64,000 bases of DNA, taken from assembly GCF_042186555.1 (NCBI RefSeq), contig NC_133325.1, forward strand, positions 668,885,639-668,949,638, given 5' to 3'. The position numbers and the translations under genes are program-made. Shown piece by piece: positions 34,907 to 47,234 of this stretch. The notes below the pieces were generated by a model. The model was not told the origin of the DNA, searched no databases, and saw nothing but the letters and a program-made list of their open reading frames with translations. This DNA comes from Aquarana catesbeiana (Eukaryota > Chordata > Amphibia > Anura > Ranidae). Every line of letters begins with the position of its first letter. Within the stretch, counting starts at the first letter, position 1.

Positions 34907-36900
34907 TACAATGATCTGTCTGAGCCACCGTAAAAAAATGGTGGAGTGAGAAGCTGGTTCCACTTTACGAGACCATCATGAATGACAATAACAGAGTCAG
35001 TCTTTCTAATGGAAGCAGTGGCTGGAAGTAAGCCTACACTGCATAAACTACGCCCAGGCAATTAACAGAAGCTTCCTTTTGATGCACTGGAGCCAGATTG
35101 AGAGAGAGAAAAAAAACCCGTAATGGTTGAGATAAAAGGCCGAAACCACCTAAAGAAAAATGGAGGCTCTAGGCTTCAACACTACCTTATCCGTGTGCAA
35201 GACCAGATATGGGCCTTTACAGGGCAGGGCTGCCAGTTCAGACACACACCTTGCATAGATGATGGCAACAAGAGAAGCAACTTTGTGAGTGTGATCTTAA
35301 AGGACAACCATCTATAATGGGCCAAAAAGCTGTCTTTGAAGAGCCAAGAGATCCAAATTTAAATTCCATGTAATCACAGGTGGCTGTATAGGAGGAGCTA
35401 CATTAGAGACAACCTGTACAGGAGTCTTGACCAACGAATAGGAGGCTAGCGGTCTTTTATATAAGAATGCAAGGGCCAAGATTTACCCTTCAGTGGTGTT
35501 CAGGGCCACATGCTGACCCAAGACTGATTTCAGAAGCTTGAGATTCTTCTCATAAAATATTTCCTAGGGAGAAATCTTTGTTCGCACCAGGCGAAATAAG
35601 CCTTCCATGCTTGATGGTAGACCTTGTGGGTGATAGACTTCCTAGGTTTAAAGCGCATGGGAATAACAGAAAGAAAGACCCCTGTCTGTCTCTCCAGACC
35701 TGTGCTTCAACAGTAATGCCATTAAAGCCAGTAACCATGAAGCAGGATGGTAAACTGGTCGTTGGAGTAAGAAATCTTGACAATCTGAAAGAGCCAACAA
35801 AATGTCTTTCAGAAGTCTCATCAGGTCAGAGTACCACATTTGCCTGGGGATAAATTCAGAGCTATAAAGATCACTTGAATACCCTCCATCTCGATCCTAC
35901 AAAGTAGACAAGAAAGGAGGTTGGGGGAGGAAGGAATAGATTATGTTGCACTGATTCCGAAGGAGTCACCAGAGCATTCACTGCTTATGCCAGATGATCT
36001 CTGAATCTGGAGAGAAACCAGTTTAGTTTGTTGCTGAACCTAGTGGTCCACATCCAATAACCCCCAACCAGAGACAGAATCTTATACACCATCCCACGCA
36101 GGCAGCCACACTGGGTTGAACAAAAAAAAACTAGTGAGTACTAGGCTTAAGGCTAGCAGAGGTACCAATACCTTAATGAACACTTGGGGTGTGGAAGACA
36201 AATGGTAGGGCTACAAACTGGTAGTGTTGCTCTTCCACAGCAAAATGTATGTAGCGTTTATGCGCTGAAAAGATAGGGACGTGCAAGTATGCATCCTTGA
36301 CGTCCACAGAAGCTAGAAAATCTCCCTGATAGAGGGAAGATATGACAGATCAGGTAGATTCCATGTGGAATTTTTGGACTAGAATGAAGAGATTTAAAAA
36401 GTCTTCATATGCCAAATAGGTAGAATCTCCCCTTTTAGTTTTGTAACAGTGAAAATGCTGGAATAAAAACCTTTTTATCATCTGAGAAAATCTTGGATAA
36501 ACCACATGTTTTCCTAATTTGTGATTTAGGCTTCTTTAAGCTGGGACAAACAGGTACTTTTCCCCTTAGTCTAGCAAAGGAAACAAATCAGAACAAAATC
36601 ATCCAGCAAGGATTTGTAAGACACTTCATCATGCGGAGCCTCAGCAAGAGTGGGTCTAGAGGCCTCTACTGCTGTAAGACACAGATTCGGGAGGCTGTGT
36701 AGTGGCTCTGGACCTGGAAAGAGCTCTGTGGCTAGCTAACACGGTACACAGAGATCTGTATTAGGTCTGTCTGTCACATATCAGTCAGACCTTGCAATAT
36801 TCAGTCTAGTCCAGGGGTTCAGGTACGGCCTCCAAAGCTATTGCTGAGGATGCCTTAAGCCAGGTAGCTGCAATAAAGAGCTCAGCTAAAATAATTTAGA
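34907..36900. repeat. Partial copy of the large unclassified repeat at 50511-54712
   Basis: 36800-36895 (GTTCAGGTACGGCCTCCAAA and AGAGCTCAGC) matches 54440-54510 (GTCCAGGTATGGCCTCCAAG and GAGCCCAGC). The rest is unassigned. No coding region recognised. Confidence 0.45.
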
Positions 36901-37188
36901 TGTTTTCATTTACGGAAACACATAATCATGAACAGGAGAAAATGACTAGAAAAATGGTAAACATGTCTCAATAGAGAATGCATAAAACCTGCTGAACATG
37001 TACAAAGCTTTTTTTTTTTTACCCTTATAACTGATTTGCTATACAATACTGTATATGCCACTCAAACTTTAAATTTCTGCATTCAAACTGGTTTAGGTGA
37101 TGCGGCCTACAAGATGGTGGCTGTAATTTTTCACAACCTGGTCGCTCCAATAACTACATCCCTAAAACGGATGCCATGTTCAGTTTAA

Positions 37189-37939
37189 AGTAGAACTATA
37201 GGGAAAACGTTTTTTTTTTTTTAATTTTGGATAAAGCAAAGGAGGGTTATAACCCCCTGTCAGAGTTTTTTTCGCCATCTAAACTCGTCACCAAAACTAT
37301 TGTCCCCACTGGAAGATTGCCCCTCTATTACTTTTCTGGGGACAACCCAAAATTTGGGATTTTCTTTACTTTCACTTTTATTGATAATGGTAAACAGGAG
37401 AAATATAGAGCAGTGTTGCTCAACTCCAGTCCTCAAGGTGCCCCAACAGGTCATGTTTTCAGGTTTTCCATTATTTTGCACAGGTGATTTGATAAGTTTT
37501 ACTGCCTGTAATTATCACAGCCGTTTCATCTGAGGGAAATTCTGTAAACATGACCTGTTGGGGCTCCTTGAGGACTGGAGTTGAGAAACATTGATATAGA
37601 GGATGAATCTTCCTAACAGGGGTACAGACAGCAATAAAAACTGACAGGTGTTCTAATCCCTAAGGATATTAGGTTTCCTCTATGCATGAAGATGCTGCAA
37701 CAGCAGTGCAGCGCCATTGGCTCCCGCTGCTGTCAAAGTCAGTCAGCCAATCAGGAGAGAAAGGGGGCAGGGCACAGGGAGCTGAGCTACTTGCTGTAGG
37801 GGCACTTAAAAAAAAGGGAGGAGCCACGAGCACCGAAGAGGAGGATCTGGACTGCTCTGTGCAAATCCACTGCACAGTGCAGGTAAGTATAACATGTTTG
37901 TTATTTTTAACTTAAGAAAAACAAGACTTTACAATCACT
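37189..37939. mobile_element. TTAA element of the AGTGGTT type with a nested hAT MITE
   Basis: TTAA at 37185-37188 and 37940-37943. It starts AGTAGAACTATAGGG and ends TTTACAATCACT. The 183-bp hAT MITE at 37411-37593 lies inside it. Confidence 0.6.
37411..37593. mobile_element. hAT-type MITE (183 bp) with exact 8-bp target duplication
   Basis: ATATAGAG at 37403-37410 and 37594-37601. It starts CAGTGTTGCTCAACTCC and ends GAGTTGAGAAACATTG. The inverted repeats are about 45 bp (both contain CAGTCCTCAAG-type and ACAGGTCATGTTT-type sequence). Non-coding. Confidence 0.88.
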
Positions 37940-37943
37940 TTAA

Positions 37944-39415
37944 TTTTACTTCCTGTCTAAAACTGTGCTTTTGTAGAAGCAAATCTGCCTGCCTAACCTT
38001 TTAAATTTGTTCTAAGAATAAAAGAATAAATGGATTCTATTGCATCGAAAGCTGAAGTTTAGATTTTTTTTCTGAGGATACAGCATCAAGCACAGTTATG
38101 TGTAATGGTGTGTATTGCATTACCTGCAGGCTTCTTGTAAAAATCTTCCTTTCAGTGCCTCCTTCATAGGTGTCGGAAATTGTCTTAAGTGGTTATCATC
38201 CAGCGTTGTGAGAGTTAACAGCCGCTACTACTAGTCTGAAGAGTTGCACCTCTCACCCAACCCCATCATTGAGCTGCCCCTCCTCTAGTCACAGAATGTG
38301 GCGCACTGCGTGAGTATAGTAATACAAGCATTTTGAATGCTGGAGGGGGCAGGCAAACAAGCACAACTCTTTAGACTAGTGGCGATGGCTGTTCTCACAG
38401 TGCCAGAAGATATCAAGCAATTGAAGCAAAGATTTCAATGAGAAACAGCAGCTTGCAGTAAAAGGGGTACACACTAAAACACATAAGTGTTTGGTACTAC
38501 CCCCCCCCCCCACAAAAAAATTAAAACAAAATACTAAACTTCAACTTCAAACATCACTCCATCAAACTCGATCAAAAGTCAATGAATCCATATCAGGTTT
38601 TGGTTTTACATGGTCATGAAATTCATCCTACCCAGTGTGCAAAGTACAGTACAATGCAGGAATCAAGCTAAAATCCTGGTGCCTAAAGAACCAGGTAGAG
38701 CTTACATAATATACATGAAATCCCCTCATACAGTACAAGGATTTCATTTACATCATAATTTATAGAGCTGCAAAAAATTTGAAACCATAATTCATGGGCA
38801 ATTCTGATAAGAAAGCCAGTACAGTGTACACATTTAAAACAAGATTATTTATGTATCAAAATAAGCCTACATATGTACATACAAAAGATTACCAAGTACA
38901 TTGTACAGGTGTAAAAATGTAACCTTACATCGTTCCCAGCCATACAACTAACGAATAAAAACAGCCTCAGCATTCTCCTTCCAGGCCAGGCTCCAACGCG
39001 TTTCACCCTGCCCACCTCCATTACTAAGCCCCAGAGTCAGGGCGGACTCTCCCAGCCCGCCCCCTTACAGCGTAATCCACTGAACATGACCGTAATAGCC
39101 TGAGCAGGGTCCCTAAGCAGCATTCAAAGTTACAAGGCTAGCATGAATCAATCTTGGGAGTCCTGGCTGTCACTCAAATAGAATCTAGCCCAATCAAAAA
39201 TATGCACAAGGTAAAAAATAAGTGCTGAAATTCAGGCATTTTGGAGTTCCTGTAAGTAACTGCCATTGGGCACAATTCTTTAACAAAGCTTTGACACAGA
39301 AATTAGGATCTTTATTTCAAACATGTCATTTTCAAATCTCATTGGACTCAAGTGAAAATAACTCAAGTAATAATTATAAAAAAATAATTTTTTCCTGTGT
39401 TTAGAGGTTCCTGCT
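37944..39415. other. CUX1 intron, no gene
   Basis: Apparently unique except for a short C-run and A-run near 38501-38519. No exon or clear element. Confidence 0.35.
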
Positions 39416-39419
39416 TTAA

Positions 39420-39939
39420 GCACTTCAGCCCCCTGACCATTTGGCTGGCAAAAGACCAGAGCACTTTTTGCGATTCGTCACTGCGTCGCTTTAACTGACA
39501 ATTGCGCAGTCGTGCGATGTGGCTCCCAAACAAAATTGACGTCCTTTTTTCCCCACAAATTTCCCCACACATTGGTAGTATTTGATCACCTCTGCGGTTT
39601 TTATTTTTTGCGATATAAACAAAAAAATAGCGACAATTTTGAAAAAAAACGCATTATTTTTTACTTTTTGTTATAATAAATATCCCCAAAAAATATATAA
39701 AAAAACATTTTTTTTCCTCAGTTTAGGCTGATAGGTATTCTACATATTTTTGGTAAAAAAAAAAAAAAAAATCGTAATAAGCGTTTATTGATTTATAGCG
39801 TCTACAAAATAGGGGATAGTTTTATGGCATTTTTTGTAATAATTTTTTTTTACTAGTAATGGCGGCGATCAGCGATTTTTATTGTGACTGCAACATTATG
39901 GCGGACAGATCGGACACTTTTGAGCCGGGCGGCAAGCGG
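39420..39939. mobile_element. TTAA-flanked element, copy 6 (520 bp, internally deleted)
   Basis: TTAA at 39416-39419 and 39940-39943. The ends are GCACTTCAGCC and GGCAAGCGG. It keeps TTTAACTGACAATTGCGCAG and TACTAGTAATGGCGG but lacks the right third of the full element. Confidence 0.8.
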
Positions 39940-39943
39940 TTAA

Positions 39944-42900
39944 AGCAAGTTTATGTGCATTTAGAATGTCTAATCAGATCCTGGACATACAAAATTCATT
40001 TTTTTTCTAAATGCAGCTGAACTGACTGCACCTAAATGCAGGTAAATGCAATGTGAATGGCACCATTAAAAAATCCTTACATGCATTCATATGTTTATAG
40101 AAATGTCCTCTAAAACCCATATGAATGCAGGTTTGACAGTGCCAGTGTGAATAAGGCCTTAGTTTTGTGAAGTGAACATTTAGTCTCTAAACCAGATTTC
40201 CGTTTCTTTTCTGGTCCTTTAGAACCCATACCTATGTTGTACACTGGGCCTCAACTGCTGTATCTAGCCTCTTCCTGAGCCCCTGTCATCGAACAGTTAA
40301 ATGCCAGAGCCTTTGTAAGCAGCAAAGTCCTTTGCTGTACCAGGTCTGATTCCCTTTAAATATATATGTTAAGATTTTGGATTCACAGATTGTGTACTTT
40401 TAATTAGTATGCTCTGTCCAAGACTACATATTTTATTACAACTTTATCTATTAGCTGCCTGCTGTATTGACCACATCAGTCAATCACATCCTCCCTCTAA
40501 AGCTGAACTCCAATCAGCCATAAAAAAAAAACAAAAAAAAAAAAATTGTAGTGTGTGGTCCATCCTCAATAGAAAAGTTTCAATGCTATTTAGGCTAGGA
40601 GAGGTTTGAAGTAGAGGAATACTTAATGCCCCTTACACACCACACAGGCCGAATGTCGTGCGGCATCAATAGAAACCTAGTACACACTGCTAGCTTTTTT
40701 TCATGCAACCCAGCTGAACGAAAAAAAACAAACAGCTCAGGTTGGATTTTTTTCTACTGAACTGGCTGATGCCACCAGACATTCGGCCCATGCATACGGG
40801 GCTTTGCGTTATTCCTCATCCCTCCAGTCGCTGGTACTCTCCACTGCTTGTTCATTGTGGGAGGACCCCTCGATGTCCTCACATACAATGCTGGTCCTGC
40901 ATTGTACGCAATGGCATCAAATAGTGAGCAGCCACACAATGATGCAGGGGAGCTGCTTTGTGGGACTGGTCATATGGCTGTGAAAAAGCCTGTGGGAGCG
41001 AGGAAGAAGTTAGGTATTCCTCTGCTTTAAAACACCTGAGTAATTTTTTTTTTATGGATGACTTGAGTTTAGATTTAAGATTCTAGTGTTGGAAAATAAC
41101 AGACAGCTTTACTTTTGAACCATTTTTTATATCCAGGACCAGGGTTATACTGCATTATTTTACGTTATTTATTATATTATTTTACAAGATGTTACTCCAG
41201 AGTGTTCTGTATTGGTATTTTGTTTTAAAGCACGTAAATAGTCCAGAAATACCACTCTTTTCCTCAGTTTTAAAACTATCATTTAAGTAATGTTTATAAA
41301 TTAGACAGTTTGATGTAAAATAAATGTATATAAAACTTTATTAGGCAACTAAAACTTTTAGAGAAAAATAGTAAAAGTTCAGTCAAGTTACTTTAATAAC
41401 CTTTATAAGGTAATTCAATCTGCAAACTCCTTTGTCTTCCGTGGCCCCTCCTAAGAGACTCTGAAGATTAATTGCCGTGTGATATAATTAACAAAAAGGA
41501 CTTTTGTTTGTGTTCCACATTATTTTAAGCAGATCTAAACATATTGCGGACATTTAAGTCACTTATGTAGAAGCCATTATTCAAGGTATGCATTGGTTGG
41601 GGGTGAAAAAAACAGTCCTTAATTAGCAGTTGTCTTTTGTTGTTGTACGAGTTTCTATTCCTATGGGTTTGTCTTCTGCTAAGCAGCGTGAGGTTAGACA
41701 TGATGGATGATGGCTCAGAATATAGACGAACGAAGAAGAAAGACCGAGTCCCTCGGGAACACCCACAGCTGTAACTTCAAATGCAGTTTTCCACCTCCAG
41801 TATAATAATGAGAGGACACTAACCAAAATAAAGTACTCTCTGTGAGCACCTTCGCTGGTGCAACATGTACAGCAGCGGAGTACAGCAAGTATGAGTAAGG
41901 GGAACACAAGGCTGCTTGGATGTGCTAGAAAAAGTGAGCTTTCAGAACAATAGGTCACACAGAGATCAGATCTTATGATGTTTATAAATTGCAGTAGAGG
42001 AATATCTGTACAGATCACAGCTCTTTAGACTGAGTTACATAGAAGACTGATCACTGGTTTCTGTAGAAACAGTCACTGTGCCCATTCAGAGTCTTTTACT
42101 AGTTCACCCTCTAATCCACTTATATTCACCTTCTCTTTGTTCCTTTTTCACTCTGCTGCTCCAGAACAGACACTACAAATATGCAGTACTTCAGAGTATA
42201 GGGAAGCATGTGACCACCTCCCAGGTTGTACACCTGGGACTGAGCAGCCAATCCCTGGGCCCAAAACACGGTGATGTGACAGGGATGGTGACATCAACAA
42301 CTCTGTGTAAGCTCCATCACCAATAATGAGCTGGGAAGGGGAATAGATTTGTGGGCTTGATAAGTCCCTTTGTCCATTGTTACTTCCAAGGGGGCCACTG
42401 CAGTTTATTTACCAAGGATTGGAGTGAAGTGCAGTAAAGTAAAGCAAACCTGTCTACCACTTTAAGCACCCAACTATGTGAAGGAATTTTTTTTGGGGGG
42501 GATCTGCATGACGGCCAGACAAAAAACATTTTAGATGGGGTTATGCAGTGGTAGTTTACTTATTTCTCTTATGTCAGATATAGTGTAAGTGCATTTATAA
42601 ATGCTTGTGTATATGGGGGTAGAAAAAAATCCCATTCTTATCCTATGTGCTGATATTAACAGTACTATTGGCAGATATCAGGCTGGCGGTGCTGGAAGTG
42701 AGTGTGAAACAGGAACAGTGCCGTCTGCCAACTTACTTCGTTAGTAGTGGACAAAATATAGCTGGTGGTTGGCCCTGATGACTGCAAGTACCCTCAAAAG
42801 TGCTTACAGGACTTTGAAAAAAAGTGTCCCTACTAAGGATTTTTCCCTCCCTTTCTCTCAGGAACACTCAGTTCACAGAGCCAGGAAGTGAGGGGAAAGA

Positions 42901-43695
42901 AACACAAGACAAAAAAAAAAAAAACAGAGATTCTTATTCTTTCCCGCTCTACTAAAAACACCTACACAAAACTTCTGAATAGATTTCCACTGCACCCACT
43001 TCCAACCTATGTAAATGGCAAATTTTGCGTAAACTGCAAATTTTAAGACTTGTTTTTTGCATAGGCTTTTTTGCCGCGTTTTTCATGAGTTTTTTGATGC
43101 GTTTCGCATTTTTGTTTATTTTTTGCCCAATTTGTTGTTGGGCAGATTAAAAAACGCCTCAAAAACACGTAAAGAACACACATGCTTTTCTGCAGCATCT
43201 CCATTAAAGTCTATTGAACCAATGTTAAATGGACTGTAGTGCGTTTTTGCAAAAAACGCATAGGTGTGAACCAAGCCAATATTTTAGTGGAGACCTAGGT
43301 TCTAATGTTTTGACTATTCCACGCAATACATTAGAAAACGTAAATGAAAAATTTCGTCATTGCAGATCTTTCACCAAAACATCTTGACAAACACACACCG
43401 TGCAACTTCAAATTCAGTTTAAAAACCACGCTTGTTTTATCTTTGGGTGTTTGGAAAAAGGTATACTGCTGCCTCATCCACACCAAACACTCTGAATAAT
43501 TATGTGCTGAATCTGCAAAAAACATTTTGTACTTTGAAAACAGAAAATGCTGGTTGATGAAGAAAATTTACATTTAAAATGCCACAGATGATTTTCCCAA
43601 GCACAGCCAAATATCAGAAGAGCACGTAGAGGCAGTCTACATATAACCTTACTCAGATCACGGTGGAAAAAAAAAAAAGATTCACTATAAAGTAC
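39944..43695. other. CUX1 intron, no gene
   Basis: Contains MITE fragments around 40000-40160, 40625-40800 and 43020-43280 (GTGTGAACCAAGCC end). 41050-42450 looks unique and includes AGATTAATTGCC and ATATAATTAAC. No exon other than the 57-nt one at its right border. Confidence 0.4.
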
Positions 43696-43752
43696 CTGGA
43701 CTTGGACATCCTTCGATAACAGGATCCTGCTGAGTTGCCGCAGATTGCAGGG
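43696..43752 (-). CDS. CUX1: CUX1 57-nt exon in the Cut2-Cut3 linker
   Basis: A very short exon found by walking the phase forward from the Cut repeat 2 exon. The acceptor is TTTATAG|CCC and the donor is CCAG|GTACT. With one base borrowed from the previous exon it reads ALQSAATQQDPVIEGCPSP, and its last base completes a Glu codon with the next exon. Mammalian CUX1 has a similarly short, weakly conserved segment here (LQDP and GC are shared). The exon lies only 334 nt from the previous exon and about 35 kb from the next. The splice sites and phase are exact; the residues are only moderately conserved, so confidence is slightly lower. It is short and in-frame (19 codons), so it could be skipped without a frameshift. 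Confidence 0.85.
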
Positions 43753-44086
43753 CTATAAATGGAAACAAAAGGTAAGTCAGCAAAGGATATGGCAAATATC
43801 AGCTCTGCAAGAATCGTCATACATCAGCACTTTCTTTGCCACAGGGCACTAAAACCCATGGAATGCAGTGCCCGCCACGGGCGGAACAAATCTCACTTTC
43901 CACACAACTAAATGAGTACAAGAGCTTGGCAGTACAGTGCCTCCCTGTCATTACTGTCTGATAGAATTATCCAAGGTCATATTCTGACTATATCACTGCC
44001 TGCTGCCAAAATCACTTTAAACAGAGTAAAAGAGGAAAATTAGGTAGTGTACAGCAAAGCTCACACAAAGTTTTTATTTATAGTAC

Positions 44087-44252
44087 CTTGTCCTTGTTGC
44101 TGTCCTTGTGACTGCAAGACGCTCTGCCCAAGCTCCCCGTTCAACCATAGCTGCATTCTAATGAATGGTTCCCGGCCTTTTTGGGTCAGCTTGCTCCAGG
44201 GTTTCGGCCTGGACAGCATGTCACTGACACTGCCCTGTGACAGGCCCAGCAC
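44087..44252 (-). CDS. CUX1: CUX1 exon: second half of Cut repeat 2
   Basis: The exon is 166 nt, giving 55 codons plus one base. It begins VLGLSQGSVSDMLSRPKPWS and continues through KLTQKGREPF and IRMQLWLN, the DNA-contacting second half of Cut repeat 2, then a Gln/Gly-rich tail (QSQGQQQGQ). Cut repeats are compact helical DNA-binding domains that act in pairs or with the homeodomain. The RPKPW core and the LSQGSVS helix are intact. The acceptor is TTTGCAG|GTG and the donor is CAAG|GTACT. It joins the preceding exon in phase 0 exactly inside the Cut fold, matching the known exon structure of this family. Confidence 0.97.
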
Positions 44253-44866
44253 CTGCAAATTCAACACACAGGTTTTGTCAGAAATATTGCTCTTACCTCC
44301 GTAGCTTTGGCCCTTGTTTAATCAAGTACAGGATTTTGTACCAGAGCAAGCAGATCAGTCTAGTATTATACTACCAGCTTTATAAAATGATATGTATGTA
44401 TTAAATGCACAAAAAAGAAAAAAAATCACATGTACATTGCGGAAAATGTATTTACATCACTAAAATAAAAGCAAGCAAGTGAACATTGAAGCCAAATGAT
44501 CTATTTCATTTAGGATACAGCGGGGAAGAGTTACAATTTCTGTGACTCCTTCGGGAAGATTGTGCTCTAGGTATTGTGAAGAAAAAGGGGGGAGGGCTGC
44601 TGTCACCAGGACATTCGAACCCTTCCTCGCTTTGCTAAAAATGTGTTGTTGTACCCATTGAAAAGATTTGTTCTCATTTACTGTCCTGTAAAGAAGTGAA
44701 GGAAATTCTCGCAAATAGGAATGCAGATGGATGTAAAAAACGGACAACCTAACCTCTTCCTGTTTGTCCAAAGCAAATCAGACCATGGGGGTGTCAAGCT
44801 TTTCTTCCCATGCAGCAGCTAAGCAATAAGCCCATAGTATTTTCTGAATTTGGGAAATGCTCACTC
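44253..44866. other. CUX1 intron next to the Cut repeat 2 exon
   Basis: No recognised repeat or second exon. Confidence 0.4.
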
Positions 44867-45024
44867 TTAAAGCGGTTGTTCAGTCATTTTTAAAAAGTCA
44901 GCATCTACAAAAAATGTAACTGCTGACTTTTAATAATAGGACACTCACCTGCCCCAGGATCCAGTAATGTCCCCACCTGGCCAGTTTCTTCACCGGGCTT
45001 TAGTCCCTGGTGCCAGCATACTAA

Positions 45025-45744
45025 GGCTACTTTCATGCTGAGGCGCTTTACAGGTGCTACAGCGCTAAAAACAGCACCTGCATAGCGCCTGTAAAGAGCC
45101 TCTCCTGTCTCCCCAGTGTAAAAGCCCGAGTGCTTTCACACTGGAGCGGTGCGCTTGCAGGATGGTAAAAAAAAGTCCTGCAAGCAGCATCTCTGCAGCG
45201 TTGTAGGAGTGATGTATAAATTTGGGGCTCCTAAACGGGGCAGCGCTGCCAAACCATTGGCAAAGCGCGGCGCTTTGCGGGTGGTTTTAACCCTTCTTTG
45301 GCCAGTGGCGGGGGTTAAAAGCACCCCCGCTAGTGGCCGAATAGCGGCTGAAACAACAGTAAAGCGCCACTAAAAATAGCGGCGTTTTACCTCCGACGCC
45401 TGCCCGAGTGTCAAAGTAGCTGGGTGTCATTTTAGCGGTGCTTTTCGGCCTCTAGCCGGGCGCTTTAAATTCCTGCTAGTGGCTGAAGAAAGGGTTAAAA
45501 GCGCCTGTGATGCGGCGCTTCGGCAGCGCTGCCCATTCATTTCAATGCGCAGGACATTTTGGGAGCGGTGTATACAAACCACCCCAAAAATGCTGCTTGT
45601 AGGACTTTTCCTAATGTCCCGCAAGCACACCACCCAAGTGTGAAAAGGCACACTAAAATGAATGGAGAGGCGGTTTTCAGGCGTTCGTTAGAGGCTATTT
45701 CTAGCGATAAAATGCCTGAAAACCACCTCAGTGTGAAAGCAGCC
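45025..45744. mobile_element. TWA-target MITE (720 bp), abutting the next
   Basis: TAA at 45022-45024 and 45745-45747. The ends are GGCTACTTTCATGCTGAGG and CCTCAGTGTGAAAGCAGCC, which are near-perfect inverted repeats. The interior is rich in GCGCTTT / AAAGCGC motifs. No coding capacity. It appears to interrupt an older TTAA-type element starting at 44871. Confidence 0.75.
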
Positions 45745-45747
45745 TAA

Positions 45748-46013
45748 GGCTCGGTTCACACAGGGACGACTTGTCAGGTGACCTAGTCGCCTGACAAGTC
45801 GCCTCCCGTTCTGTGCTATGGAACCGTTCTAAGGGGAGCGACGCAAGTCGCTCCGACTTAGAAAAAGGTTCCTGTACGACTTTGGGGGCGATTTGGGGCG
45901 ACTTGCATAGACTTCTATACAGAAGTCCTTTTGCAAGTCGCCCGGGCAGTCGTCTGCAGGTCGCCTCGGTGAGGCGACCTGCAAGTCGTGCCGCCTCTGG
46001 TGTGAACCGAGGC
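45748..46013. mobile_element. TWA-target MITE (266 bp), sharing a TAA with its neighbour
   Basis: TAA at 45745-45747 and 46014-46016. The ends are GGCTCGGTTCACAC and GTGTGAACCGAGGC. Internal units GACTTGCAAGTCG-like form hairpins. Confidence 0.75.
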
Positions 46014-46016
46014 TAA

Positions 46017-46589
46017 CTGTGGGCAGCTGGCTGTGACTGCTTGTGACTTCACAGTCGGCTGCTCACCGCTATTTGATTGGTCCTGCAGCTTTCTGGGACC
46101 TGTGACATGTCCCAGGAGGCTGCAGGGGAAGGAGTTTGGGAACAGAACTTTCCCTTTTGGGTGAACTGTAGCCTCAGAGGTACAAACCAGATGTCCCCAT
46201 AAGTCTATCATGTGCTAATCTGAAGGGAAGGCAGTACTATCCTATTAAGCAGTAATGTATAAAGCTTTTAATCTTTATGGAATATATTTGTGCAGCATAA
46301 GTGTCACATCTTGCAAAAAAGAAAGAATCATCTTTGATAAAAGGGCAGTGCCAAACTGGAAAATTAGGATTTAGGATAACCGTACTTTCAAAAAGTAACC
46401 ACAACAGCCCCCCTTGCTCTCCTGGTAGGTATATTATTAGACATGTAGATGGCTTTTCCACTAAGGTCATTAAGAAAGGGTTGAACATGTGTACAGCCCT
46501 GCTGGCTCTAAGGAGGACAGCTGCAGTCTGTGGTATGACTTGCAGAACCTGGTCCAGGGCATCCACCGATCTGAGGTGTATATACAATA
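46017..46589. other. Intron, no gene
   Basis: Right part of an older TTAA-type element (TTTTGGGTGAACTGTAGCC near 46157) followed by unassigned sequence. Confidence 0.35.
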
Positions 46590-47234
46590 ACTTGGCTGCA
46601 TAAATATTCACATCTTTAAATACTTTGTTGAAGCACCTTTTGATTCTATGACAGCATCTTTGCCTTTTGGCATAGGAGTCTTTCAGCATGGCGCATCCTG
46701 ACTTGGGAATCTTGGGAAAATGCAAAAGACAAATCTGTCAGATTGCAAGGGCATTTCCTGTACACAGCCCTCTTCAGGCCCCCAATGATTTTTTAACTGG
46801 ACTCAGGCTCTGGCCACAGGCTCTGGCTGGGCTATTCCAAAACTTTGATCATCCTCTGTTAAAGCCATTCTTCTGGTCCAGGAGGCTGCTATAAGGGGCC
46901 CAAAGCAACATTACAGGAGCCAGAGGAATATCTGGCAAGTACTGGTTGTGCTCTACATGTGACAACAATCTCCATATTCTCCACATGGCTGGGACAAGAC
47001 GGAAGCCTTTTCTTGAAGAAAACAACCCAAGCCCAGCTACATTTTGCAAAAAAACTACATCAAGTCTGCCAAAAAGCATGTGGGAAAATGTGTTATGAGA
47101 CCAAGACTGAACTTTTTGGCCATAATTCCAAAAAGTATTCTTTGGGGCTGTTTTTCTTCAGCTGGAACTGGGGATTTAGTCAAGGTGGAGAGATTTATGA
47201 AGAATGGCTTAACCAGAAGACAATTCCTTTGTAG
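46590..47234. pseudogene. Scrambled Tc1-like transposase remnant (two halves in opposite orientation)
   Basis: 46599-46860, minus strand, encodes a decayed transposase C-terminus (IPKSGCAMLKDSYAKR region), ending at the family-typical AATACTTTGTTGAAGC. 46990-47222, plus strand, encodes an upstream part (ETKTELFGHNSKK, then WGCFSSAGTGDLVKVE). The two halves face each other, so an inversion or two insertions are needed. Several stops are present; it is inactive. Confidence 0.65.
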
